Positions 36,561 to 45,300 of a stretch of 64,000 bases of DNA are shown here, in pieces. The position numbers and the translations under genes are program-made. Origin of the DNA: Glaciihabitans sp. (lineage in GTDB: Bacteria > Actinomycetota > Actinomycetes > Actinomycetales > Microbacteriaceae); contig JAODBD010000014.1 in the NCBI GenBank assembly GCA_025463785.1, forward strand, positions 62,001 to 126,000, read 5' to 3'. Under the pieces are notes generated by a model. That model worked only from the letters and a program-made list of their open reading frames with translations. It did no database searches and had not been told where the DNA came from. The stretch's first letter is position 1, and each line of letters begins with the position of its first letter.

Positions 36561-37015
36561 CTCACTACGCATCTGTTGCAGAGCTCGAATCCGTGGTCGG
36601 CGGACCCGCGGAGACGAGCGACTGGATGGTCATCGACCAGAGCCGCATCGACACCTTCGCCGATGCGACCGGCGACCACCAGTGGATTCACGTGGATGCC
36701 GCGCGCGCCGCGGCAGGCCCCTTCGGAACCACGATCGCGCATGGCTACCTCACGCTGTCGATCCTTTCGGTTCTGTTGTTCGGGCTGGTGACGCTCGAAG
36801 GTAGCCCCATGATCATCAACTACGGGCTCGATCGGGTGCGGTTTCCGACGGTCGTGCCCGTGGGCAGTCGGGTGCGGGCGCACGCGCAGGTCGTCAGCGT
36901 TGATGCGGCGCCGCAGGGCGTTCGCGTGCACCTGCTCGTGACGATGGAGATCGAGAGCACGGAAAAGCCCGCCCTCGTCGCCGAATCCATTGCCCTGTTC
37001 GTGCTGGAGAAGTAA
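36557..37015 (+). CDS. MaoC-family (R)-specific enoyl-CoA hydratase
   Basis: A 152-residue hot-dog-fold hydratase with the hydratase-2 motif ATGDHQWIHVDAARAAAGPF (catalytic Asp and His) and TIAHGYLTLSI. It adds water to trans-2-enoyl-CoA. Last gene of APH-ACAD-SDR-MaoC, translationally coupled to the SDR (GTGA overlap). Confidence 0.88.
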   Translation: MTHYASVAELESVVGGPAETSDWMVIDQSRIDTFADATGDHQWIHVDAARAAAGPFGTTIAHGYLTLSILSVLLFGLVTLEGSPMIINYGLDRVRFPTVVPVGSRVRAHAQVVSVDAAPQGVRVHLLVTMEIESTEKPALVAESIALFVLEK

Positions 37016-37120
37016 TCGCTGCTGGTCGGTTCCGGCGGGCGGGCCTGTTGCTTGGGCGGGTCTGATCGTTGAGCGGGACGTTGCCGTGCCGTCGTCAGCG
37101 GTCGATGCAACTGAAACGTT

Positions 37121-37153
37121 CGTGATTTTCAGGAAGCATTCCTGACAATCACG
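37121..37153. repeat. 15-bp-stem palindrome with 3-base loop
   Basis: Arms 37121-37135 (CGTGATTTTCAGGAA) and 37139-37153 match at 14 of 15 positions. It lies between convergent genes (MaoC and an SDR) and could end transcription from both sides, though no clear T-run follows. The rest of 37016-37264 shows nothing I can name. Confidence 0.6.
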
Positions 37154-37264
37154 ACTACGCGAAACGCGCGACTACGCGGGGGTACGGTCGGAGCCGGAGA
37201 GGCCGAACGCGCCGGCGAGGCAGGTCGGTGAGGTCGACGAAGAGGTTGGGACGATAGCCAGCCC

Positions 37265-38005
37265 CTACGCGCCGGTCCGATGTGGGATGCCCGCCGTCAT
37301 CCCGCCGTCGACCACGAACTCGGCACCCGTCGAGTAACTCGAATCATCACTCGCGAGAAAGACGATCATCTTCGACACCTCTTCGGGCTTCGCGCCGCGA
37401 TGCATCGGAATCTGCAGCTGCTTGGAGTCGATTCCGTGCGTCATGGGCGTCTCGATGAACCCAGGGTGCACCGAGTTGACACGGATCCCGAACCCTCCCA
37501 GCTCCTGGGAGGCCGACTTGGTCAGACCGCGCACCGCGAACTTCGACGCGACGTAGCCATGCAGGTAGGCGCCACCGCGGAGCCCCTCGACCGAAGAAAT
37601 GTTGATGATGGAGCCGTGCCCGGCCCTCTTCATCCCGGAGACGACCGCTTTGATTCCGAGAAAGACGCCCGTCTGATTGACCGCGATGATCGCGTTCCAC
37701 ATCTCGAGCGTGAATTGTTCGAGCGGGGCCGCGTTGGCGATGCCCGCGTTATTGACGAGAACTGTCACGGGACCGAACGCGGCCTCGGCGGCGGCGATGG
37801 CATCCGCCCAGCTCTTCTCCTCAGTCACGTCGAGATGAACGAAAAGTGCACCGTTCCCGAGTTCGTGGGCGAGCGCCTGCCCCGCCTCATCGAGGATGTC
37901 TGCAATGACAACTTTTGCCCCCTCAGCGATCAGCGCCCTGGCGTGCGTTTCACCCATTCCGCGCGCGCCGCCAGAGACGAGCGCGACCTCTCCATCGAGT
38001 TTCAT
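37265..38005 (-). CDS. SDR-family dehydrogenase resembling Rv2002-type 20-beta-hydroxysteroid dehydrogenase
   Basis: A 246-residue classical SDR: VALVSGGARGMGETHARAL, VIADILDEAGQAL, HLDVTEEKSW, LVNNAGIANAAPLEQF, INISSVEGLRG, catalytic YVASK, and the ending SSYSTGAEFVVDGGMTAGIPH. This signature closely follows mycobacterial Rv2002 (FabG3) and 3-alpha/20-beta-hydroxysteroid dehydrogenases, and the Asp in VIADI favours NAD(H). Five 16-bp direct repeats lie just upstream of its start. Confidence 0.85.
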   Translation of the reverse strand: MKLDGEVALVSGGARGMGETHARALIAEGAKVVIADILDEAGQALAHELGNGALFVHLDVTEEKSWADAIAAAEAAFGPVTVLVNNAGIANAAPLEQFTLEMWNAIIAVNQTGVFLGIKAVVSGMKRAGHGSIINISSVEGLRGGAYLHGYVASKFAVRGLTKSASQELGGFGIRVNSVHPGFIETPMTHGIDSKQLQIPMHRGAKPEEVSKMIVFLASDDSSYSTGAEFVVDGGMTAGIPHRTGA

Positions 38006-38015
38006 TTGGGGGTTC

Positions 38016-38094
38016 CTTAACTGTTGGGCTCTTAACTGTTTGGACTCAGAACTGTTTGGGCGCAGAACTGATTGGCTTCACAACCGTTGGGCTA
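38016..38094. repeat. Five tandem ~16-bp repeats (consensus CAGAACTGTTTGGGCT)
   Basis: Units begin at 38016, 38031, 38047, 38063 and 38079; all share AAC(T/C)G(T/A)T(T)GG. The array ends exactly at the stop codon of the tetR gene and starts 10 bases from the ATG of the downstream SDR on the minus strand, so it occupies that gene's whole 5' region. Confidence 0.8.
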
Positions 38095-38691
38095 GATGCC
38101 GGATCTGCGTGTCGGTGGCTGGAGCGCCGCGAGGTAGAGGTCGGTCAGTTCGCTGGCGACGCGTTCCCGGGATTGTGCTCCGCCTGGCGAATACCACTGC
38201 GCGAGGTAGTGCGGGTCCGAGAAGAAGTGGGCGATCAGAACAGCGGCGGGGATGTCATCCCGAAACACCCCGCTCTTTTGCCCGCGCACGAGAAGCCGCT
38301 CGAACGCGTCGTTGTACTCGCGGCGTCGGCGCTTGACTTCGCGCTGGCGGTCGTCCGAGAGCATGTGCTGCGAGCGGAAGAACACAGTGCCCTCGTGCAA
38401 CCACTCGATTGAGGTCACGAGCACGTCTTCGCAGACGAGCCGCATGGTCTCGGTGTCTGGCAATCCGCGCGCGACGATCTCGTCGAGATGCTCGCGCTGC
38501 AGTGACAGGATGCGGTCGTAGATATCGAAGAGCAGGTCGTCCTTCGACTTAAAGTAGTGGTACAGCGCACCCTTGGTGACGCCCGCGGCATCCACGATCT
38601 GCTGCACGCTCGTCTGTGCGTAGCCCTGCGTCGCGAACAGCTCGACGGAAACCCGCATGAGCTTCTCGGGAATGGGCGAAGTGTCTGCCAC
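38092..38691 (-). CDS. TetR-family transcriptional regulator
   Basis: A 199-residue TetR protein with an N-terminal HTH (LFATQGYAQTSVQQIVDAAGVTKGALYHYFKSKDDLL, residues 18-52) and a C-terminal ligand domain of the type that controls fatty-acid or CoA-ester genes (WYSPGGAQSRERVASELTDLYLAAL). It is flanked by acyl-CoA-related genes and is the natural candidate to bind the two TACCRRCYGGTCGGWA sites at 33381 and 39473. It probably shares a transcript with the SDR 9 bases upstream. Confidence 0.88.
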   Translation of the reverse strand: MADTSPIPEKLMRVSVELFATQGYAQTSVQQIVDAAGVTKGALYHYFKSKDDLLFDIYDRILSLQREHLDEIVARGLPDTETMRLVCEDVLVTSIEWLHEGTVFFRSQHMLSDDRQREVKRRRREYNDAFERLLVRGQKSGVFRDDIPAAVLIAHFFSDPHYLAQWYSPGGAQSRERVASELTDLYLAALQPPTRRSGI

Positions 38692-38700
38692 AGGCTTGTC

Positions 38701-39438
38701 CTACAGCACCGGGGAGAGCGAGCCGCCCCCGTCGATAACGAGAGTCTGTCCGGTGACCCAGGCGGCGTCCTCCGACAGCAGAAAGGCGACAGGGCCAGCG
38801 ACATCAACTGGTTCGCCCAGTCGACCAAGCGGGTAACCTGCCGCAACCTCGGGCTCGCGACCCTCGTACAACGCCCTCGCAAAGTTGGTCTTGATGACGG
38901 CTGGTGCGACGGCATTTACGCGGATGTCCGGGGCAAGTTCAAACGCAAGTTGCGTCGTCAGCCCGATCACCGCCGCCTTCGACACCCCGTAGACCGCGAT
39001 TCCGGGTGCCGCGGTGACGCCCGCGATGGAGGCGATGTTGACGATTGCGGTGGACAGGCCGGCAGCGACGGCATCCCGACTCCAGGCGAGCGTGCCGAGC
39101 ACATTGACTTCGAGAATCTTGCGCACGGCATCGTCGCCAACGCTCAGCGCGGGCCCGTACGCCGGGTTGACGCCCGCGTTATTCACCAGAAAATCGAGAC
39201 CGCCGAATTCGCGCGCGATGGTCGCGAAGACGTCAGCACGGTGGGTAGGATCGTCGGCTTTGCCCGCGACGCCGAGGGCCTGCGACCCGAGTTCAGCCAC
39301 TGCGGCGTCGAGAGTGTCCTGACCGCGGGCGGTGATGACGACCCGCGCTCCGTCGTCCACGAGTCGCTGGGCGATCGCGAGACCGATGCCCCTGCTCGCC
39401 CCGGTCACGAGGGCCGTTTTGCCGTCGAATCGCGCCAC
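38701..39438 (-). CDS. SDR-family oxidoreductase (FabG-like)
   Basis: A 245-residue SDR: ALVTGASRGIGLAIAQRLVDDGARVVITAR (the Arg after the second strand favours NADP(H)), NNAGVNPAYGPAL, IASIAG, catalytic YGVSK, and the ending AWVTGQTLVIDGGGS. GTG start with AGGGATCC upstream. It diverges from the serine-hydrolase gene, and the TetR-type operator lies between the two, so both are likely controlled together. Confidence 0.85.
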   Translation of the reverse strand: MARFDGKTALVTGASRGIGLAIAQRLVDDGARVVITARGQDTLDAAVAELGSQALGVAGKADDPTHRADVFATIAREFGGLDFLVNNAGVNPAYGPALSVGDDAVRKILEVNVLGTLAWSRDAVAAGLSTAIVNIASIAGVTAAPGIAVYGVSKAAVIGLTTQLAFELAPDIRVNAVAPAVIKTNFARALYEGREPEVAAGYPLGRLGEPVDVAGPVAFLLSEDAAWVTGQTLVIDGGGSLSPVL

Positions 39439-39472
39439 AGGATCCCTCTCAGCCGGAAGCCGGTCGCCAAGG

Positions 39473-39488
39473 TTCCGACCGGTTGGTA
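39473..39488. promoter_or_regulatory. TetR-type operator between SDR and serine hydrolase genes
   Basis: TTCCGACCGGTTGGTA, whose reverse complement TACCAACCGGTCGGAA matches the site at 33381 at 12 of 16 positions. It sits in the 79-base divergent spacer. Confidence 0.6.
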
Positions 39489-39517
39489 TGTTCAGAATGA
39501 TAACAAAGGAGTGTCGG

Positions 39518-40681
39518 ATGTCCGAGACCGGACTTGTCCCAGACAGCACGCCGGTCGAGGGCGTCGCCGATCCCCGTTTCGACGGCCTGCGCGTGGAGTT
39601 CCAGCGGCAGTTCGACTCCACCGCGGAACTGGGCGCATCGATTGCAGTGGTCGAACGCGGTGTTCCCGTGGTCGATCTCTGGGGCGGATTCGCCGACGAA
39701 ACGCGCAATGTGCCATGGCGCAGCGACACCATCACGAACGTATGGTCGATCACGAAAACCGTAACCGCGCTCGCCGCGCTCATGCTTGTCGATCGCGGCC
39801 AGCTCGACCTCGATGCCCGCGTTGCCGACTACTGGCCGGAGTTTGCGCAGAACGGCAAGGCCGCCGTCACGATCAAGCAGGTCATGTCGCACACGTCGGG
39901 GGTGAGCGGCTGGGACCTGCCGTTCGAAGTCACCGACCTGTACGACACCGAGGGTGCAGCCGCGCGACTGGCGGCGCAGGCTCCGTGGTGGGAACCGGGC
40001 ACGGCATCCGGATACCACCTGGTCAGCTACGGGCATCTGGTCGGCGAGCTGGTTCGCAGGATTTCGGGTAAGTCGCTCACGCAGTTCGTTCGGGAGGAGA
40101 TTGCCGTCCCGCTCGGCGCCGACTTTACGATCGGCGTCCCCCGGGCGGAGTACGGGCGGGTGAGCAACGTGGTTGCCCCGCCGCCGATGCGCATCGATTT
40201 CTCGCAGGTTCCGGCCGGGCATCCCGCGCTTCGCACCCTGGGCACAGAACCCCTCGATGCGAGCCTGCCAAGCACAGACGGATGGCGCCAGGCCGAAATC
40301 GGAGCAGCGAACGGATTCGGAAACGCGCGTTCGGTCGCGCGCATCCAGTCGGTCGTGACGAACGGTGGCGAGGTGGACGGCGTCCGCCTGCTGCACCCCG
40401 AAACGATCGACCGAATCTTCGAGGTGCAGGCCAGCGGTGTCGACCTGGTGCTGTTCCAGCCGGTCACGTTTGGTATCGGCTACGGCCTGCCGACGCCTGG
40501 CCAGCCTGGCCTGCCGCAGGGCCGCATCGCGTACTGGGGCGGATGGGGTGGTTCGATCGTGCTCAACGACGTCGATCGTGGCGTCACTTTCGCCTACGTT
40601 ATGAACCGGATGGCGGACGGCGTCGTCGGTTCGCTGCGGAGCGAGGCATACGTGAGAGAGTTCTTCGAGGCGCTGGCGTAG
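39518..40681 (+). CDS. Serine hydrolase, class C beta-lactamase/esterase family
   Basis: A 387-residue enzyme of the EstB/LACTB-like group. The nucleophile motif SxxK is SITK (VWSITKTVTALAALMLVDRG), the tyrosine motif is GYHLVSYGHLVGELVRR, and the third motif WGGWGGS lies near the C-terminus. No signal peptide, so an intracellular esterase or lactonase is more likely than a beta-lactamase. It may open the substrate (ester or lactone) of the acyl-CoA locus. ATG with AAAGGAG at good spacing. Confidence 0.85.
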   Translation: MSETGLVPDSTPVEGVADPRFDGLRVEFQRQFDSTAELGASIAVVERGVPVVDLWGGFADETRNVPWRSDTITNVWSITKTVTALAALMLVDRGQLDLDARVADYWPEFAQNGKAAVTIKQVMSHTSGVSGWDLPFEVTDLYDTEGAAARLAAQAPWWEPGTASGYHLVSYGHLVGELVRRISGKSLTQFVREEIAVPLGADFTIGVPRAEYGRVSNVVAPPPMRIDFSQVPAGHPALRTLGTEPLDASLPSTDGWRQAEIGAANGFGNARSVARIQSVVTNGGEVDGVRLLHPETIDRIFEVQASGVDLVLFQPVTFGIGYGLPTPGQPGLPQGRIAYWGGWGGSIVLNDVDRGVTFAYVMNRMADGVVGSLRSEAYVREFFEALA

Positions 40682-40849
40682 CGCTGCTGATCGACTGTCG
40701 CGAGCGTGCCGCTGCCGCGCCTGCCGCTGCCGCGCGCCGATCGTGTCCCCCGCCTGCGCCGCGCCCGTCGTGCCTCCCGCCTGCGCTGGGGTTTGCCGCG
40801 GGCGCGGCGGTATGTACAGGCGCGCCGGCGACGAACCGCCGCGCCACCG

Positions 40850-40945
40850 GCCAACCTCCGCGCGATCGACGAACCTCCGCGCGACCGAGGTTCGGGCGCT
40901 CCAGCGACTCGAGGGCGAACCCGCCTCGCGACTCGAGGGTCCACC
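40850..40945. repeat. Degenerate direct repeats upstream of icd
   Basis: AACCTCCGCGCGA occurs twice (about 40853 and 40872), and GCGACTCGAGGG at 40904-40915 and 40928-40939. The gene-free stretch 40682-41042 otherwise holds G+C-rich sequence without credible ORFs, then the icd operator. Confidence 0.55.
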
Positions 40946-40961
40946 GGCCCCGCCCGCCCCG

Positions 40962-41003
40962 AAACTATCTCGATGTCAAGATAGTTTGAAACACGGCTAA
41001 GCT
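40962..41003 (+). promoter_or_regulatory. Palindromic operator and -10 box of icd
   Basis: AAACTATCTCGAT (40962-40974) and GTCAAGATAGTTT (40975-40987) form a 26-bp palindrome with 11 of 13 matches. TAAGCT (40998-41003) is a plausible -10, which puts the palindrome on the -35 region. The left arm is shared with the sucC upstream site. A 6-bp hairpin (41008-41027) lies between here and the ribosome site. Confidence 0.65.
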
Positions 41004-41042
41004 TGTTCCGGCCTACTGGACGGCCGGATGGAAGGAACTATC

Positions 41043-42257
41043 GTGGCAAAAATCAAGGTTGAGGGAACCGTCGTCGAGCTCGACGGCGACGAGATGACTC
41101 GCATCATCTGGCAGAAGATCAAGGAAACCCTGATCCACCCCTACCTCGACATCAACCTCGAGTACTACGACCTCGGTATCGAGCACCGCGATGCAACCGA
41201 CGACCAGGTCACCATCGATGCCGCCCACGCCATCCAGAAGCACGGTGTCGGTGTGAAGTGCGCGACCATCACACCCGATGAGGCACGCGTCGAGGAGTTC
41301 GGTCTGAAGAAGATGTGGAAGTCCCCAAACGGCACGATCCGCAACATCCTGGGCGGCGTGATTTTCCGCGAGCCGATCATCATTTCGAACATCCCGCGCC
41401 TCGTTCCCGGCTGGAACAAGCCCATCATCATCGGCCGCCACGCGTTCGGCGACCAATACCGCGCGACCGACTTCGTGTTCAAGGGTGCTGGCAAGCTCAC
41501 GGTCCAGTTCACTCCGGATGACGGCTCAGAGCCGCTCAAATTCGACGTCTACGACGCTCCGGATGACGGCATCGCGCAGGTGCAGTACAACCAGGACGCA
41601 AGCATCCGCGACTTCGCTCGCGCGAGCCTCAACTACGGTCTCGCTCGCAACTACCCGGTGTACCTGTCGACCAAGAACACCATCCTCAAGGCCTACGACG
41701 GTCGTTTCAAGGACATCTTCCAGGAGATCTTCGACGCCGAGTTCAAGGAGCAGTTCGACGCCGCCGGCCTCACCTACGAGCATCGCCTCATCGACGACAT
41801 GGTCGCTTCTGCCATGAAGTGGGAGGGCGGCTACGTCTGGGCCTGCAAGAACTACGACGGCGATGTGCAGTCAGACACGGTCGCCCAGGGCTTCGGTTCG
41901 CTCGGGCTGATGACCTCTGTGCTGAGCACCCCCGACGGCAAGGTCGTTGAGGCCGAAGCCGCGCATGGCACGGTTACCCGCCACTACCGCCAGCACCAGG
42001 CAGGCAAGCCCACGAGCACCAACCCGATCGCGTCGATCTACGCCTGGACGCGTGGCCTCGCGCACCGCGGACTGCTCGACGGCAACGACAAGCTCATCGA
42101 GTTTGCGAACACGCTCGAGGATGTCGTCATCAAGTCGGTCGAGGCCGGTCACATGACCAAAGACCTGGCGCTGCTCGTCGGTCCAGATCAGAAGTGGGAG
42201 ACCACGGAAGAGTTCCTGGACACCCTCGACAAGAACCTCGCCGCGCGACTCAGCTAG
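41043..42257 (+). CDS. icd: Isocitrate dehydrogenase (NADP+), dimeric type
   Basis: Icd oxidises isocitrate to 2-oxoglutarate and CO2. The 404-residue protein belongs to the dimeric, eukaryote-like subfamily: [25 protein letters not shown] (substrate loop), [36 protein letters not shown] and [17 protein letters not shown] start with AAGGA six bases before. Its promoter shares an operator type with sucCD. Confidence 0.96.
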   Translation: MAKIKVEGTVVELDGDEMTRIIWQKIKETLIHPYLDINLEYYDLGIEHRDATDDQVTIDAAHAIQKHGVGVKCATITPDEARVEEFGLKKMWKSPNGTIRNILGGVIFREPIIISNIPRLVPGWNKPIIIGRHAFGDQYRATDFVFKGAGKLTVQFTPDDGSEPLKFDVYDAPDDGIAQVQYNQDASIRDFARASLNYGLARNYPVYLSTKNTILKAYDGRFKDIFQEIFDAEFKEQFDAAGLTYEHRLIDDMVASAMKWEGGYVWACKNYDGDVQSDTVAQGFGSLGLMTSVLSTPDGKVVEAEAAHGTVTRHYRQHQAGKPTSTNPIASIYAWTRGLAHRGLLDGNDKLIEFANTLEDVVIKSVEAGHMTKDLALLVGPDQKWETTEEFLDTLDKNLAARLS

Positions 42258-42372
42258 CCACATTCGGGCCCGCCCAAGGACGTGTACCCCAAAGGCGGCA
42301 TAGTCGAAGCGTTCCATTGCCGTTACCCTGAACCCAGACTGTTTCGTGGGTTTCACTCAGACGGGGGCAACT

Positions 42373-45300
42373 GTGCTTTCACTTCATCGGGTTTTGGGTT
42401 CTGCGCGCGCGGGAAAGCGCACGGCACGCACCTCCAGCAGGATGGCGGCCGTGGCCGTCGCGTCCAGCATCGCGCTGCTGGGTGGAATGCTGCTTGCGGC
42501 GCCGGCGTCGGCATCCGATAGCAACCCGCATGCATTCCACCTGCGCGGCCCGATGCCGGTGAACGGCGGAACGTCTTACCCTGCTGGTACCTACATCGTT
42601 CAGCTTCGGGATGCCCCCGCCGCGACCTACTCGGGCGGGGTCGCGGGATATGCCCGCACGCGCCCACAGACCGGCCACCAGCTCAACGCCCATAGCTCGA
42701 GTGTGAAGAGTTACATGGGGCACCTAGCCTCGCAGCAGTCATCGGTGCTTCGGCGCAACGGCGTGCGTGCAATCCAGAGCTACACCGTGACCTACAACGG
42801 CTTCGCGGCGAAACTCACGGCAGCACAGGCCACGAAACTGGCGAACGACAAGAGCGTCCTGCGCATCACGAAGGACCGCGTTCTGAAAATTCAGGACGAC
42901 ACGGTCAGTTTCAAGAACAGCTCGCTCGACTACCTCAAGGTCGCCGACCAGGGTTCGACTCCAGGCCTCTGGAGCGCAATCGGTGGCCACGCCAACGCAG
43001 GCGCCGGTATCGTGATCGGTGACATCGATACCGGAATTGCGCCCGACAATCCGTCGTTCGCGGGAACACCGCTCCAGTCAACGGGCAACCCGTCGCTCTC
43101 AGGCAACAAGATCTCCTTCACGAAGGCCAACTCCCAGACCTTCACGAGCACTGAGGTTGCCCCGGCCGACCACTGGACCAACAGCGACTACAGTACCAAG
43201 ATCATCGCGGCGAAGTTCTACGACCAGGGCTGGCTTACCAACGACGGCACCTGCCCGGCCGCGGACTGTAACCCGATCGCGCCGAATCCCACTGCAACCA
43301 CGCCAGGCGACTATCTCTCACCTCGGGATGGCGATAACCACGGCTCGCACACCGCGAGCACCGCTGCCGGCAACTACGGCGTCGAAGCTACAGCCGGTGG
43401 CATCGACTACGGCACCATCTCCGGCATTGCTCCTGCGGCCAAGATCGCGGTCTACAAGGCTTGCTGGAGCGCCCCGAACCCTGCCAACGATGGCTGCAGT
43501 GAGATAGACCTTCTCTCCGCCATCAACCAGGCGACCATCGACGGGGTCGACGTCATCAACTACTCGATCGGTGGCGGCCCCGCGCAGACGATCTACTCGC
43601 CGACCGATGAGGCATTCCTGAACGCGACTGCCGCTGGCATTTTCGTTTCCGCCGCGGCGGGCAACGCGGGCCCGGGTGCATCTACCCTCGACAACGCAGC
43701 TCCCTGGGAGACGACGGTTGCGGCATCCACTGTTGCCAGCTTTGAGGCGACGGCCAAGCTTGGCAATGGCAAGGAGTACGTCGGCGCATCCATCACTGTG
43801 AAGGATGTCGCGACCGCTGATAGCAGCAGCTACGACCCGACACAGGAACTGCACGCTCCACTCGTGCTGGCGACTGCGGTCAAGAAGTCCACCGTGTCCA
43901 GCTCCCATGCCGTCGACTGCCGCACCGGCAGCCTGAACCCCGCGAAGGTCGCGGGCAAGGTCGTGGTCTGTGACCGCGATGGCAAGGTGAACCGCACCGA
44001 AATGTCGGCGACCGTTGCCGCAGCGGGTGGCGTCGGCGCGATCCTCGTCAACACAACGCCGGAAGATACCGACACCGACGCTCACAGCGTTCCGACCATC
44101 CACATCGATCAGCCGTCTCGTTCTGCGATCCGCGCCTACGCGGCCAAGAGCGGTGCAACGGTCACCTTCATTCCGTGGAATGCGCCTGCGGTTGCCAACC
44201 CCGCCCTTGCGACTCCACTGGGTCAGATCGCCGGTTTCTCCAGCCGAGGACCGGTCAAGGCCGGCGGTTCGGATGTTCTGAAGCCAGACATCGCGGCACC
44301 CGGTGTCTCGATCCTCGCGGCCTACGCCGATGCGCCGACGACGGTCGGCGACCCGACCCTGCACAGCCAGTGGGGCTTCGACTCCGGCACGTCAATGGCG
44401 ACGCCACACATTACCGGTCTCGCCGCACTATATCTTGCCAAGCTATATATGAACTCGCCTCCCGCAACGATTCCGGTTGGAAGTACTCCGGCTGAAATCA
44501 AGTCGGCCATGATGACGACCGCCGTCAACGCCCTCGACAGCCACGGCAACCAGGTCACCAATCCGTTCGCTCAGGGCGCTGGCGTGGTCTATCCGACCAA
44601 CTTCCTCAACCCGGGTCTCGTCTATCCCGCGACCGAGGCGGACTGGAAGTCGTACATTGCCGGCACCGGCGAAACAGACTTCCCGGGGGTGACTCCGATC
44701 GATCCCAGCGACCTTAACCAGGCATCCATTGCCATCGGTGCGCTTGCGGGCACGCAGACGGTCGTGCGCACGGTCAAGGCGACGAGTGACGGCACATATA
44801 CGCCGCATATCTCTGGTCTTGCGGGCATCCACGTGACTGTCGACACCCCCACAATCACGCTGACTACGGGGCAGACCGCGACGTATCACGTCACCTTCAC
44901 TCGAACGACGGCAGCTCTCAAGAAGTACGCGACCGGTTCGATCACCTGGACCGATACCTCAACCGGCACCACGGTTCGCAGCCCGATTGCGGTGCAGCCG
45001 ACCGCGGTTGCGACGTCGGTCAGCGGAACTGGCACCAACGGAACTGTCACCGTGCCAACCGCGCTTGGCGTCAACGGCACGACAGCATTGCACCTCTACG
45101 GACTCGCGGCGGGAGACAAGTGGCCGGATGTGGACGGCGACACACCGCCAGCTAATTACACGCATCATTTCACTAGCGCAACAGTCGCTGACCCGCTGAC
45201 CGGCAAGATTACCGACAATCAATCGATGGTGTTCGCATACCAGCTGACTAGCTCAACAACGTTTGTCAAGTTTGCCGAATTGCCCAATGCGCCGGTGGAC

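Noticed and set aside
38016-38094. Five regularly spaced repeats considered as a CRISPR array
   Set aside because: Units are 16 bp and adjacent with no spacers, and no cas gene is present.
39518-40681. Serine hydrolase as a beta-lactamase
   Set aside because: No signal peptide, esterase-type tyrosine motif, and metabolic neighbours; an esterase or lactonase fits better.
40682-40984. ORFs of 80-90 codons in the sucC-like repeat region before icd
   Set aside because: Arg/Pro/Ala-rich, made of repeats, no start signals; treated as non-coding.
41008-41027. CCGGCC...GGCCGG hairpin in the icd leader considered as a riboswitch
   Set aside because: A single 6-bp stem with no further conserved structure; insufficient for any riboswitch class.
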